Assembly: GCF_030247185.1 (NCBI RefSeq)
Contig: NC_080571.1
Span: forward strand, 1,666,001-1,730,000
DNA length: 64,000 nt
Reading direction: 5' to 3'
Origin: Malaya genurostris
Lineage: Eukaryota > Arthropoda > Insecta > Diptera > Culicidae
Both the position numbers and the translations under genes were made by a program. Each line of letters begins with the position of its first letter. The first letter of the stretch is position 1. The notes under the pieces are model-generated. The model was not told the DNA's origin. It was given only the letters and a program-made list of their open reading frames with translations, and ran no database searches. Shown piece after piece: positions 21,040 through 32,053 of the stretch.

Positions 21040-21960
21040 GGAGCAGGGAAAAGCCCGATGGAGATGAAATTTGGCCATCTCTCTCTCCAGCAGGCATAAA
21101 ACCTCCTCATCATTTGTATCAACAGATTACAATGATCCAACAGATACATTTGGCCTTAACACTAACAATTAAAACTAAATCTATAACCCTATCTATAACT
21201 AGTTGATGATACTAAGCATTACAGGGCAGTAATAGCGCTGTTGCTTAAAACGCAGGGGAGAAAAGAAAAAAGTGAATAGATAAATGTTATATAAGGGTTG
21301 GTGAGGGGGTGGGGTGGTAAACGAGAGTGGGCTAACGACGGTGTTATAATCGGCATGTAGATCTAATTAGTGACAATTAAATACATTATCTCAAACAAGT
21401 TACACTACAAATTATCGAACGAACTTTCAATGGGCGCATCGAAAAGCTCGAATGTTTTAGAAGCTGCACCGTTTCAGAAGTTTCACTAAACACATAGAGA
21501 AAAATAGTTTCGTTTTCTTGAACCAACGCCATCTTGAATCGAGAAATACGTAACAAGAATTTCCACACAATTTGTTTCGTACAGAAATGAGAAACAAAGC
21601 TTAAACGCATGGCAATTGAAAATAATCCGAAGCATAAAAGATGCTGATTTAATTGAAACACACACATCAAAGAATCTGTGGTATATAAAAGGTATCAGTT
21701 TAAATAATTCAACAACAGATTTAAATAAACTAACTTCAGAAGAGAAAATGAAAATAGATATGAATGTTTATTATGACTATTTTCATGATTGGCTGTAACT
21801 ATGAGGGTGCTGTTTGAACAAATTATATTGTGATTTCATTGAACAAATGAGAATAACAAAAAAATATTATTGTTTAGTACATGAATATGATTGTTTGTTA
21901 AATATACGTATTATGTAATATCAAGTGTGATTACCCAAGTAGCCATTAAAACTTGTTATA

Positions 21961-23253
21961 ACAGATCGGCTGAAAAGTTCGTATCGTTTCTATGAGAGGG
22001 CGCCACTAGAATTAAATCCATACCAGTTTCAGTTAGTACCAACCTTCAAAAGATACGTGTATAAATTTGACAGCTGTCTGATTATTAGTTTGTGAGATAT
22101 TGCATTTTGAGTGAAGCTACTTTTGTTATTGTGAAAAAAAATGGAAAAAAAGGAATTTCGTGTGTTGATGAAACACTACTTTTTGATGAAAAAAAGTGCC
22201 GCCGATACCAAAAAATGGCTTGATGAGTGTTATCCAGACTCTGCACCGGGCGAAGCAACAATTCGTAAGTGGTTTGCAAAATTTCGTACTGGTCATATGA
22301 GCACCGAAGACGATGAACGCAGTGGACGTTCAAAAGAGGCTGTTACCGATGAAAACTTGAAAAAAAATCCACAAAATGATTTGCAATGACCGTAAAGTGA
22401 AGTTGATCGAGATAGCTGACACCCTAATATCAAAGGAACGTGTTGGACATATTATTCACGAATATTTGGATATGAGAAAGCTTTGTGCAAAATGGGTGCC
22501 GCGTGAGCTAACAATCGATCAAAAACAACAACGAATTGATGATTCTGAGCAGTGTTTGGAGCTGTTATATCGAAATAAAACCGATTTTTTCCGTCGATAT
22601 ATAACAATGGACGAAACATGGCTCCATCACTCCACTCCGGAGTCCAATCGACAGTCAGCTGAGTGGACTGCACGTGATGAATTGAACCCAAAGCGTGGAA
22701 AGACTCAACAATCGGCCTGTAAGGTTATGGCGTCTGTATTTTGGGATTCGCATGGTATAATTTTCATCGACTACCTTGAAAAGGGAAAAACCATCAACAG
22801 TGACTATTATATAGCGTTATTAGAGCGTTTGAAGGACGAAATTTCAAAAAAAACGGCATCATTTGAAGAAGAAAAAAGTTTTGTTTCATCAAGACAATGC
22901 ACCGTGTCACAAGTCGATGAAAACCATGCTGAAATTGAACGAATTGGGCTTCGAATTGCTCCCTCATCCACCGTATTCTCCAGATTTGGCCCCCAGTGAC
23001 TTTTTCCTGTTCTCAGACCTCAAGAGAATGCTCGCTGGTAAAAAATTTAGAAGCAATGAAGAGGTAATCGCTGAAACTGAGGCCTATTTTGAGGCAAAAG
23101 ACAAATCGTACTACAAAAATGGTTTTGAAAAGTTGGAAGATCGCTATAATCGCTGTATCGCCTCTGATGGCAATTATGTTGAATAATAAAAACGAATTTT
23201 GGCAAAAAAATGTGTGTTTCTATTAAACGATACGAACTTTTCAGCCAAACTGT
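21961..23253 (+). mobile_element. mariner element (D,D34D), both ends present
   Basis: The left end ACAGATCGGCTGAAAAGTTC and the right end (inverse of ACAGTTTGGCTGAAAAGTTC) are inverted repeats of about 30 bp with two or three mismatches, flanked by TA on both sides (21959-21960 and 23254-23255). The total of 1,293 bp is the usual mariner length. The single transposase gene lies in between. Everything needed for recognition by a transposase is present, but the enzyme itself is frameshifted. Confidence 0.95.
22141..23186 (+). pseudogene. mariner transposase, two frameshifts
   Basis: The protein would cut and paste the element at TA sites. The N-terminal helix-turn-helix region (EKKEFRVLMKHYFLMKKSA...; GEATIRKWFAKF) is in the first frame (22141-22389). 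The middle with the first catalytic Asp (MDETW) and KVMASVFWD is in a second frame (to about 22860). The rest with HQDNAPCH and YSPDLAPSD is in a third frame (22863-23186). There are 34 residues between the second and third catalytic Asp, the mariner D,D34D signature. Both frameshifts fall in A-rich homopolymers near 22360-22372 and 22846-22876. The sequence resembles the cecropia-type mariners that also include vertebrate members (inference from recalled family words). Confidence 0.93.
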
Positions 23254-23255
23254 TA

Positions 23256-24585
23256 ATTGACATGCTTCACAATTGATTCAAATCGGTTATTTTTGTTAGA
23301 TATGTTAGACAATTGATTCAACACGTTTTTGTAAGGGATGTAAAATTAATTCATATTACTGCTTGTAAAACCAACTCAATGGAGGAAGTTCCACATCCGG
23401 TTTTTCAACTGACTGTACGACAAACTCATTTGAGCAGTTTCAATTCCGGTTTCCACTTAGCAAATATTACCGTTGTGAAACAAGAAACTTGTTGCGCATT
23501 ATACAAGAAAAGTGCGCGTTTCCAATCGCATAATCGTTGCGAGAAGAGTTCATAAATTCAGTACTAGAGCAATGTTTTTTTTTAATTTTTAATTAATTGA
23601 AATGTTTGCTACTTGCGTTTTAATGTTTCAACATTGCCAGTTTCTTCTCCCTTTTGGAGGTCCCCAAAATTCAACATTAAACTGAAGAAATCCAATTCTT
23701 TCTGATGGTGATTTTAATGAATCAACAATTTTTCCGATATGTGATTTGTTTCTGGCAAGTTCTTTGCTCCTTGAAGCGAAGCAAGAAATAGCTAAGGAAT
23801 CTCCAATACAACTCAGAACAATGAATACATTAAGAAAATAAAAACCACTTCGATGAATTGTGCGAATACGAAAGACTGAAAAACTCAGAATAAAGTTATG
23901 ACGTTCATGTATTCCTCAATAGTTTAGATCTTTTTTTACCTTAATTGAGTAAGTGGTTGAAAAGATTACATTTAGCCGCTGAAGCTTTTCGTATAATTCA
24001 TCCCCAAATCAAAATGGATGATCTTGAACTAAAGGAAGAACTAGGCCTGCAGTTTATGTCACACACACGAAGAAAAAGCCTAATTGAACGGAAGAACCGA
24101 GCATGTTCAGCTGTGCTCAGACCCCACACCGTTCAATTATAGCAAAGTGGAGAGTGAAAATAGACTTGCGACTTACATGGGATTGCCATAGATCTTTATC
24201 ACTACACTCATAGATGATAGATATAAATGATCATGAGAGAATTCAACAGCAAAATGTTCACAGGGAATCAACAAATGTTTCTTTCACTTGCACAATGGCT
24301 CGCTGGAAAAGCATTTTTAATTCTGTTTCCAAGATCATACAAATCCCGTTAGAAACGTTTTTTTATCTTCGGCTTTGACTGACTGTTCTGTTTGTGCATA
24401 TATTGGTATGACGGATCCGGCAAAATTTGTAGATCGGTCACAAATTTGAGTTCCCTTCTTATTTTCCCATTTTTTCTAAGACTTCTGGTAACAGTGAGAA
24501 AAACTCATCACACTTACTTGCTTCTTTCACGCTTGGACGACGTAGTTTCAGTTCCGATGTTCAAATGGCATAAAGAGCAAACCAA
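23256..24585. other. Unrecognised non-coding stretch
   Basis: No gene or repeat array is supported. Frames of 65-80 codons at 23313, 23945 and 24392 have no domain and lie in AT-rich sequence. Confidence 0.4.
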
Positions 24586-25821
24586 CACGGAAAGACCGAA
24601 ATTAGCATTTTGGCGAAAAAATTAGTTGATTTTCTGATTTTAGTTAGTTATTTTTTGAGACAACTAAAAAAATCTTACTTTTGCTAATTTAGATTTTTTG
24701 ATTCTAATTCTCTTAATAATAATAAAATATTTGTTGAAATGGCTATTTTTTTTAGTTGAATTCACCAATCAAACGTGCTGTCATTTCTTAGCTAAGGCAC
24801 GCTTCATATCCATTCAACTAATTTTTTAGTTGAATTAGAGAAATAAAACGTTGTTTTCAACCAACATAAATGGTTGAATTGGTTTCTGCAATTAGCAGCT
24901 ATATGGCGCTCGTTAACACCGTAATGACTACTAGCCACTAGATGGCACACTACTACCGACAAAAATTTCAGTCGCGGTTATCTTTTCTATATTTGCAGGT
25001 ATAAATACGATGTTGTATTGGAGAAAAAGACATAAGCGAAACATAAACTTCTTTTTGAAAAATTTTACTTCTAAATCGCTGTTTTCTTCATTCGACTTCG
25101 CGAAATCGACTCTCTCACTGAAAACTTTGAGCACTCGGAAAACAAAAACCGATTACAAGTAGCACACCGGACGGCGTAGCCCGGAATGAGAAGATACAAA
25201 AAACATCATTTGACGTGTACAATTAGAGTGCAACATTCGAAACTCACTTCACTGTTTCGCGTAAAAACATTATTACCCACATTCGCTTCAACTGCGCACA
25301 AATTCTGAATAAATACACTTTCCACTAACAGTTTACGTCATTTTTACATATCGGTTTAGAAATTTATATAGGGATATATCGTAACACATGCGAAAAACAT
25401 CTAAACAATTTGCGAGCAGTTTCAACAAGACTGTCCCTTTTAGCTTTTTAATTGATTGTTTTGCTTTGACACTTCTCATGAGTTTTTAGCTAATAAACTT
25501 GTTAATAAAACCAATTTCATTTTTGTTTTCTTTGTCCTGTCCTTCAGTAATGACGGTGATAGATAAATAGAATCAAAGTTTCTGATTTTAATAACGAAAT
25601 TAGTTGTCAATGAGAATTTCGTGTTGGATTGAAATATTGCTGGTTTGTGTCCAGAATATTCGCCAACTAAACACATTCTCTAATAATAAGAGTTTTTTCA
25701 GCACAGTAAATTCTAAATTTTAACTAATTTTATAGTTATTTTGGAAATTTTGTTGTTAAAATCAACTAATTCAAAAACAGTAATACGAATTAGGCGCAGA
25801 GCTAATTTCGGTCGTTCCGTG
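24586..25821. mobile_element. Non-autonomous DNA transposon with 21-bp inverted ends
   Basis: The left end CACGGAAAGACCGAAATTAG (24586-24606) is matched by the reverse complement of 25801-25821 with one mismatch over 21 bp. Next to both ends are further complementary AT-rich words (AATTAGTTGATTTT and AGTTATTTTGG types). The 1.24 kb between has no transposase. No convincing TSD is visible, so the superfamily is unknown. Confidence 0.6.
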
Positions 25822-26019
25822 AAGGTCAAAAATCGACCGAGACCGCACATCGTGGTGAGAGCCTTCAACCAGCAACAATAACAGAAATGGTATAAAGCCT
25901 CAAACTCTCAGCTTGTCCTCTTATTCGCCTTTCAGACGTCGTTGCGAGCAGACGCCTTCTACCAGCAGCAGCAAAACCATACCTGCATAGTGAAAAGGTT
26001 CTTTTGTATTGGATTCTGG

Positions 26020-26430
26020 AACTGAATTCTGAATTCTGGTCCACCTATATTTGAATGCAAAAAAAAAATTATAAATAAATCAAAATCTGTATTCAGCAGC
26101 GAAATTTAAGATCTGAACTCCGAATCAGAATTTCGGAACTAACCCATTCCTGAAATCAGTTTCAGAATTTACTACCTGATATCAGTTTTAGAATTCAATT
26201 CCTAAATTCAGGCTCAGAATTTATTTCCAGAATTCAGGTTCAGAACTCAAAACCTGCAGGCTGGAATTTAATTCGGAAATTCAGGTCTGAAATTATATTT
26301 TGGTACTGCGTTCAATGAAGTGAATTCTTGATCTGGATTCCAAACCTAAATTTTGCCAGTCCCAGGCTTCGAATTTAGTTGTTTTAGTTGCAGTTCCTGA
26401 ATTCCAGTCCAGAATTCAGGTTCCGGTGTA
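26020..26430. repeat. GAATTC-rich degenerate minisatellite
   Basis: About 400 bp of imperfect repeats made of TTCAG-AATT, CCTGAATTC and CAGGTTCAGAA words, with unit length around 20-30 bp. No coding potential. Confidence 0.65.
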
Positions 26431-26525
26431 GATAAATAAATGGTGGCAACTCAACAGTTGTCAACATCGGATAAATTTATTAAATCCGGTCATTTTAGAA
26501 CCATTAAAATATTCCCAAAGGACTA

Positions 26526-27799
26526 ACGGGTTGCAACTAAAATTTTGGAATTTCTTTCTCAAGCTGTCAAAAAAAGACAAACATACTTGAAGATGATCTG
26601 ATAGATTGAAATTAAACATACATTGTTCATTGTTGAAAAAAAATTAGTGAACATTTGAAAACGGTCCGTAATCGGGTGTTCGGCGAAGCTTCCATTTGAT
26701 GTCGGAACAGGAGCGTTGTACGGCCTTCATGTCAACTTTGCGAATGCATCTCATGATTCTACCAATCAACTGTTAGCAATTCGTGGCTCTCCAGTTATTT
26801 TTGTACACCAAGGAGCTCAAAACCCCGAAGAAATCTTCGATTAGGCGACACTGAGGTAAATTCATCGGGTTGTGGTTTTTGGGTACAAATGGGATCGAAT
26901 GGGAATTCAAGAACGATTGTGTTTTTTTTGGCGCAATGCGATGACGCTTTATCCGGCCAAAACACGTATTGTCCATCAGCATGAAAACGGGATCAAAACA
27001 TTCGCTCTGGTACACATCTTGATTGATTGCCAACCCACATGACTTGAACCATGGCTTAGAAATGCCTTTCTCGGAAATGAAAATGTACAGCATCATTTTC
27101 TGTTCAAACTTATGTTTAAACTAATATTTTATGTTCGGATGTACATCCGTTGAAAAGTATCGATCGTTTGCGGGAATCTGCGTCTTCGAAAGAGAGAGGC
27201 AACTTTCGTCGTCCAAAACAAAACTTTTTTCCGGAAAAATTTTTAATCAACCAGCGGCATTGAGAATTCAGCGTTGAAATCTGTGCGTCAGTATATCCCG
27301 GGGCTCGTGTCTTCTTTCGGTACTTTATTCCGAGTCTTTTCAATGTTTTGCAGATGTACTGATGAGAACAGTTTAACCTTTTTGCGGCGTCCCTTTGACT
27401 CAGTGAATCCTTGTTGTTGAAGGCACGAGAAAGAGAACGAAGACCTTTTGCGTCCATAATTTTGGCTGGTCTTCCACTACCTTCCTTACGAGCAGTTGTT
27501 GGGCATCTTAGGATATTGTAAACTGTCTAAGCCGCAACCTTTTTGCTTTTAAAATGTTGTACCGTATACTATTTGCCGAGATTTCTGTGCACTTCGTAGA
27601 ACTGTACAATGCGCTCGTGGAATACTCCTTGTTTCGACGGCATTTTGAGCAAAACTGAGCAAGCATGAACAAAACAGAAAATACTAGCAGAAAGAGGAGA
27701 AATAGAGCTAACACATACACACTCTTGGTTCTTTCTGAGCTCGTTTGTTGTTGAGCATACAGGCCTCGAAAAAATTCCAAAATTTTAGTTGCCACCCGT
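26526..27799 (-). mobile_element. Tc1/mariner-superfamily element of D,D37E type (copy 1)
   Basis: The ends are ACGGGTTGCAACTAAAATTT on the left and its inverse with one mismatch on the right, flanked by TA at 26524-26525 and 27800-27801. The length is 1,274 bp. The transposase reads on the minus strand. Inside the right inverted end the sequence continues into the transposase N-terminal region. Confidence 0.9.
26773..27457 (-). pseudogene. D,D37E transposase, broken (copy 1)
   Basis: The frame 27457-27116 holds the DNA-binding part (SQRDAAKRLNCSHQYICKTLKRLG, a helix-turn-helix) and runs into the zone of the first catalytic Asp. There a frameshift converts the expected DDE-S-Y-F context into other residues. 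The second frame (27096-26773) gives the C-terminal part with LPQCRLIEDFFG, containing the catalytic Glu. The WPD motif with the second Asp is in another frame because of an A8 run near 26932. Allowing for that shift, 37 residues separate that Asp and the Glu. A frame at 27795-27508 covers the N-terminal end but is not clearly coding. Confidence 0.85.
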
Positions 27800-28114
27800 T
27801 ATGCTAAAAATTTTCCTCCACTGAGCTTGAAAATCTACAACAAAAAACAGCTATAACATTGTATTGTTTCACTCTCATTTGTTCAGTGTTGGTTAATGTG
27901 GTAGAATTTATTTGTCGTCAACATTTCATACTTTAGTATAGATGCACCGTTACAATTCTGGAAGCGAAGAAGTAAAATTAGCAAAATTCTCACAATCAAT
28001 TCAACTGATACGAACGAACTAAACTCGGAAGAGAACAAGAATCATGTCAGTTTTATTTGTATTTATGTTCTACATTTATGTCTCTAACATTATCCTCCCG
28101 CCTTTTTAACACAT

Positions 28115-28370
28115 ATCGCCGTGAAATTCCGGAACTGGAAATCGGATTCGAATGAAATTCAGGAACCTTGTATGGGATCACAATAGATTTAAATTTAAGT
28201 TTGTGAAAATCGATTCAGCCATCTCCGAAAAATTGAGAGAAAACATTTGTCACACATAAACACACAGACATTTGCACAGTTCGTTGAGCTGAATCCGGGC
28301 CTTGGTTCAAACGGTTTTCACAGTGATTGTATAGAATTTCTATTTGAGATAGGCCAAAATTATTAAAATT
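28115..28370 (+). repeat. CCTTTCTC-family interspersed repeat, degraded
   Basis: The block order CCGGAACTGGAAATCGGATTC, AATGAAATTCAGGAA, AAGTTTGTGAAAATCG, TTCAGCCATCTCCGA, ACACACAGACATTT, TCGTTGAGCTGAA, TTTTCACAGTGATTG is the same as in the copies at 29.6-30.9 kb. Confidence 0.75.
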
Positions 28371-29398
28371 TCGAAGCTTAGTGTGCTATCTTAACTATGG
28401 AGAACTCTGGAGGAGAACTGTTACCATCAGAATTTGCATACTTATTTAATTTGCTTAATTCGCAGAAACTTCGAAGAATTATTTCATATATATTTCTAAA
28501 AATTAAATTTATTTTATATTCATATTCATATAGGAGAGAGATGGTGTGTGTTCAGATAGAATTGATCGTTACTATTTGGAGAGCACAGATCCTTCTTACT
28601 TTCAAAGTAATGAGACTCCGATTTGAAGATTATTAGTTTATTATATAGAATAAGGAGTGTATCGATAAGTAGTTAGCAACATTCAAACAATTATTACTCT
28701 GAAATGGCTTAATTTTTTGCAGCGTGTTTTGCGGTGACATGTTTGTTTACATGTCAATAACAACTGCGCAATCGATTGGTTTCGGTACGGTTTATCGTTT
28801 CAATGATGAGTCGAATTGATCAGGAAACGCGAAAGAAAATTCTTCACACTTGGTGCTCAGAAAGTGGTGTCACGTACAACGAAATTGCAAAACGGATGAA
28901 AGTGCAGCACACCAGTGTCAAAAATATTATCGAGAAATTCGGTAAGACCCTTTCCATGAAGGATTTGCCCCGATCCGGTAGGAAAACTGATCCCAGCTAG
29001 CCCGGCCGGGACTTAAAAGTGGTTTAGTACATCAGGAAAAACCCATCGGCGTCGACGCGGGATTTGGCCAAGCAGTTCAACACCAGCATCGGGATGATTC
29101 AACGGATCAAAGTTCGGAACTCCCTGAAAACGTACAAGAAACAGAAGGTGCCGAAAAATTCCCTGGTACAGCAAGTTCAGGCCAAAACAAGTGCGCGAAA
29201 ACTGTATAACCGGATTCTACAGAATAAAGACGGACGCATCCTGATCGACGACGAAACCTACGCCAAGGAAGACTCTCGAGCGCTGCCCGGACCGCAATAT
29301 TATACGAAATCGGTGTACGAGGACCTGGACGACGCTGACACCACGGTGGCGATGGAAAAGTTTGGGCAGAAGGTGTTGGTCTGGCAAGCAATTTGTAC

Positions 29399-30721
29399 AC
29401 ACTTAGAAAATTTCGCAGTATTCAGTAATTTTTTACCGAATTTTCAACAGCTGAACGTTCGGTAATCAGTTCGATAATTGAATTGATTACCGATCGTTCG
29501 GTAATTGCTGAACTGTCAAACAACTATCGTAAACTGTAAACCAAATGGATCTAACAGATTGTTCGGTAATTTTTGTTTGTTTTCCTTTGGTTAAAATTCT
29601 AGATTTAGAAACAACACATATTCACAAAAACCTGTTTTAATCCACCTAGTGGTGTAATGATGCCTTTCTCATATCAATCAAAATATCATATATAATACTG
29701 TGGTATTCTTCAAAATTATTTTGCTTCGATTCTTAAAAGAATAATCGAAATAGATTTGTTTGACCGTCTACTGATAAAAACTATCAATTGGAAAAGATTT
29801 GAGGTTCATTTAGAAAACTTTTTACGGTTTTTCGCTCTTTTCAGTGATGGTATAAAATTTTTAACACACTTTACCCTATATTTCCGGATCCGGAAGTCGG
29901 ATCCTGATGAAATTCAGGAATTACGCATGGGACCACAGGACCTTTCATTTAAATCTAAGTTTGTGAAAATCGGTCGCGCCATCTATGAGAAAAGTTTCAT
30001 TTTCATTTTTTTGCACATTTTACCCCATAAAGTTAGGGCAAAAACGTTACATACACACATACGCACATACACATACACACAAACACACACACAGACATTT
30101 TGCGTACTCGACGAACTGAGTCGAATGGTATATGACACTCGGCTCTCCGGGCCTCGGTTCAAACGTCGGTTTTCACAGTGATTGCATAACCTTTCTATAT
30201 GAGAAAGACAAAAAAAAATTTCTTCGATTCTTAAAAGAATAACCGAAATCGGTTTGTTTGACCGTCTACTGATAAAAACCATCAAATTGGAGAAGATTTG
30301 AGGTCGATTTAGAAAATTTTTTAAGGTTTTCAGTGATGATTAAGATTTTCAGTGATGGTGTACAATTTTTAACACACTTTACCCTATATTTCCGGATCCG
30401 GAAGTCGGATCCGCATGAAATTCAGGAATAACGCATGGGACCACAGGACCTTTCATTTGAACCTAAGTTTGTGAAAATCGGTCGCGCCATCTATGAGAAA
30501 AGTTAAAACACTTATTTTCACAATTTTTTGCACATTTTACCCCATAACTCTCGAACCGGAAGTCGGATCGAAATAATATTCAGGAATTTTGTATGGGACC
30601 CCAAGACCTTTCATTTGAATCTAGGTTTGTGAAAATCGGTTCAGCCATCTCTGAGAAAAGTTAGTGCAAAAAAACGTTACATACACACATACGCACATAC
30701 ACACACACACACATACACACA

Positions 30722-30772
<51 letters not shown>

Positions 30773-31495
30773 ACACAGACATTTTGCGTATTCGACGAAC
30801 TGAGTCGAATGGTATATGACACTCGGCCTTCCGGGCCTCGGTTCAAAAGTCGGTTTTCACAGTGATTGCATAACCTTTCTATATGAGAAAGGCAAAACGA
30901 ATGGAGAAAATGGTATTATTCCACGAGAAATTTAAAAAGCGTCAGATGTTCCGACTGACCGGAATTATGAGCGCCTTTCAAAACACTGCACAATCCGTCG
31001 AGTTCAACAAAAATTACCCTTGAACGATTTGTGTTGACAGCAAGTGGACAAGAGATACAAAATTATTTTCTGCCTATAAGTAAACAAAAAGCTGTGAGTG
31101 GCTCTAATGTCTTAAAAACTTTTATCACCTGTACCTCAATCCATTCGATGAACACTTCAACATTTTTTTTCGTTTGGTTAATAAAAAGACACTCACTGAA
31201 TATTTTAATAACTGTTTGACAATCAGTTTTCACAGAAGTTCGGTTATTGGAAGATAACTTTACCAAACGGACAGTATGATTTTTACCGTATTCGGCGACT
31301 ATTCAGGTTTACCGTATCAATTGTATATCTAATACAGAATTCTGTAATGAAAATTTACGTTAAACTGATCGTTCGGTGAAAATTTGCATAATTGTTGTAA
31401 AATAAAACCCATGTACCGAAATATCGGTTATTTCTATAGATTACCGAAAGATCTCGTCAAAAATATTACCGAACAAAGAAATTAAATCTTAGTGT
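29399..31495. mobile_element. Non-autonomous DNA element nested in the D,D37E gene
   Basis: The insertion is bounded by GTAC at 29395-29398 and 31496-31499 (the preceding T also matches, so the TSD is 4-5 bp). Its ends are ACACTTAGA and the inverse of ACACTAAGA. Both flanks inside the ends are full of TTACCGAA and TTCGGTAAT words in both directions. It holds no transposase. Its centre is itself occupied by CCTTTCTC-family repeats (29636-30896). Confidence 0.8.
29636..30896 (+). repeat. CCTTTCTC-family repeat, two tandem units with CA tracts
   Basis: The family starts TAATCCACCTAGTGGTGTAA with TGCCTTTCTCATAT and ends ATAACCTTTCTATATGAG-AAAGGCAAA, so the outer words are mutual inverses. Two units about 498 bp apart can be aligned (CGATTCTTAAAAGAATAA at 29727 and 30225). 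Each contains GGATCCGGAAGTCGGATCC, AAATTCAGGAAT and GTGAAAATCGGTCGCGCCAT. CA-rich tracts lie at about 30050-30096 and 30680-30780. Long frames here are by-products of the CA tracts. Confidence 0.85.
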
Positions 31496-32053
31496 GTACC
31501 TATGGTTTGCGGTCGTCGATTTTCTTCACAAAGGGCACAATTAACGCCAAGGTGTACGAGGAAGAATGTTTGAAGAAGAGAATGCTGCCACTGTACAGAA
31601 AGCATAAGGCTCCTCCACTCTTCTGGCCGGATTTGACTTCAGCCCACTACGCCAATTCCGTTCTACAGTGGTTGTCAAAAAATAATGTACAATTCGTGGA
31701 AAAGGACATCAACCCACCGAACTGCCCTGATCTTCGGCCAATTGAAAGGTATTCGGCAATTGTCAAGCGGCACTTTCGGAAGGAAGGTACAGTGTCCCAA
31801 AACATGCAGGAGTTAAAAAAACTGGACAGCTGCCACCAGGAAAGTCACAAAAGTAACTGTGCAGAATTTAATGAAGAATGTCAAATCCAAAGTGCGAGCG
31901 TTTCACAGAAACTAGGATTTTCTTCAATATAATCAGTGAAATGCATAAAAATTTAATTTTTCTACAATATATCGAAAACTGATGTCAAAATATGTTTTTT
32001 CGCTTTTTTATTCAATAATCAATGTTGCTAACTACTTTTCGATACACTCCTTA

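Larger units (their letters stand above)
28776..31932 (+). pseudogene. D,D37E transposase (copy 2), split and with stops
   Basis: The N-terminal part (28776-29398) has paired helix-turn-helix regions (YNEIAKRMKVQHTSVKNIIEKFG; RDLAKQFNTSIGMIQRI) and the first catalytic Asp in LIDDETYAKED. Two in-frame TAG stops lie at 28998-29000 and 29025-29027. The C-terminal part (31500-31932) has FWPDLTSAHYA and CPDLRPIERY; exactly 37 residues lie between the Asp and the Glu, as in the mosquito ITmD37E family. The insertion plus one TSD copy is 2,101 bp, and the two halves are in frames that differ by just that remainder, so the gene was continuous before the insertion. Confidence 0.92.
28653..32051 (+). 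mobile_element. D,D37E element (copy 2), interrupted by a nested insertion
   Basis: The ends AGGAGTGTATCGATAAGTAG (left) and the inverse of AGGAGTGTATCGAAAAGTAG (right) match over about 30 bp, flanked by TA at 28651-28652 and 32052-32053. Once the 2.1-kb insertion at 29399-31499 is set aside, the element is about 1.3 kb, the normal size of an IS630/Tc1/mariner element. Confidence 0.93.

Noticed and set aside
29983..30846. Cys/Val/Tyr-rich frames on the minus strand
   Set aside because: They run through CA microsatellites inside the CCTTTCTC repeats.
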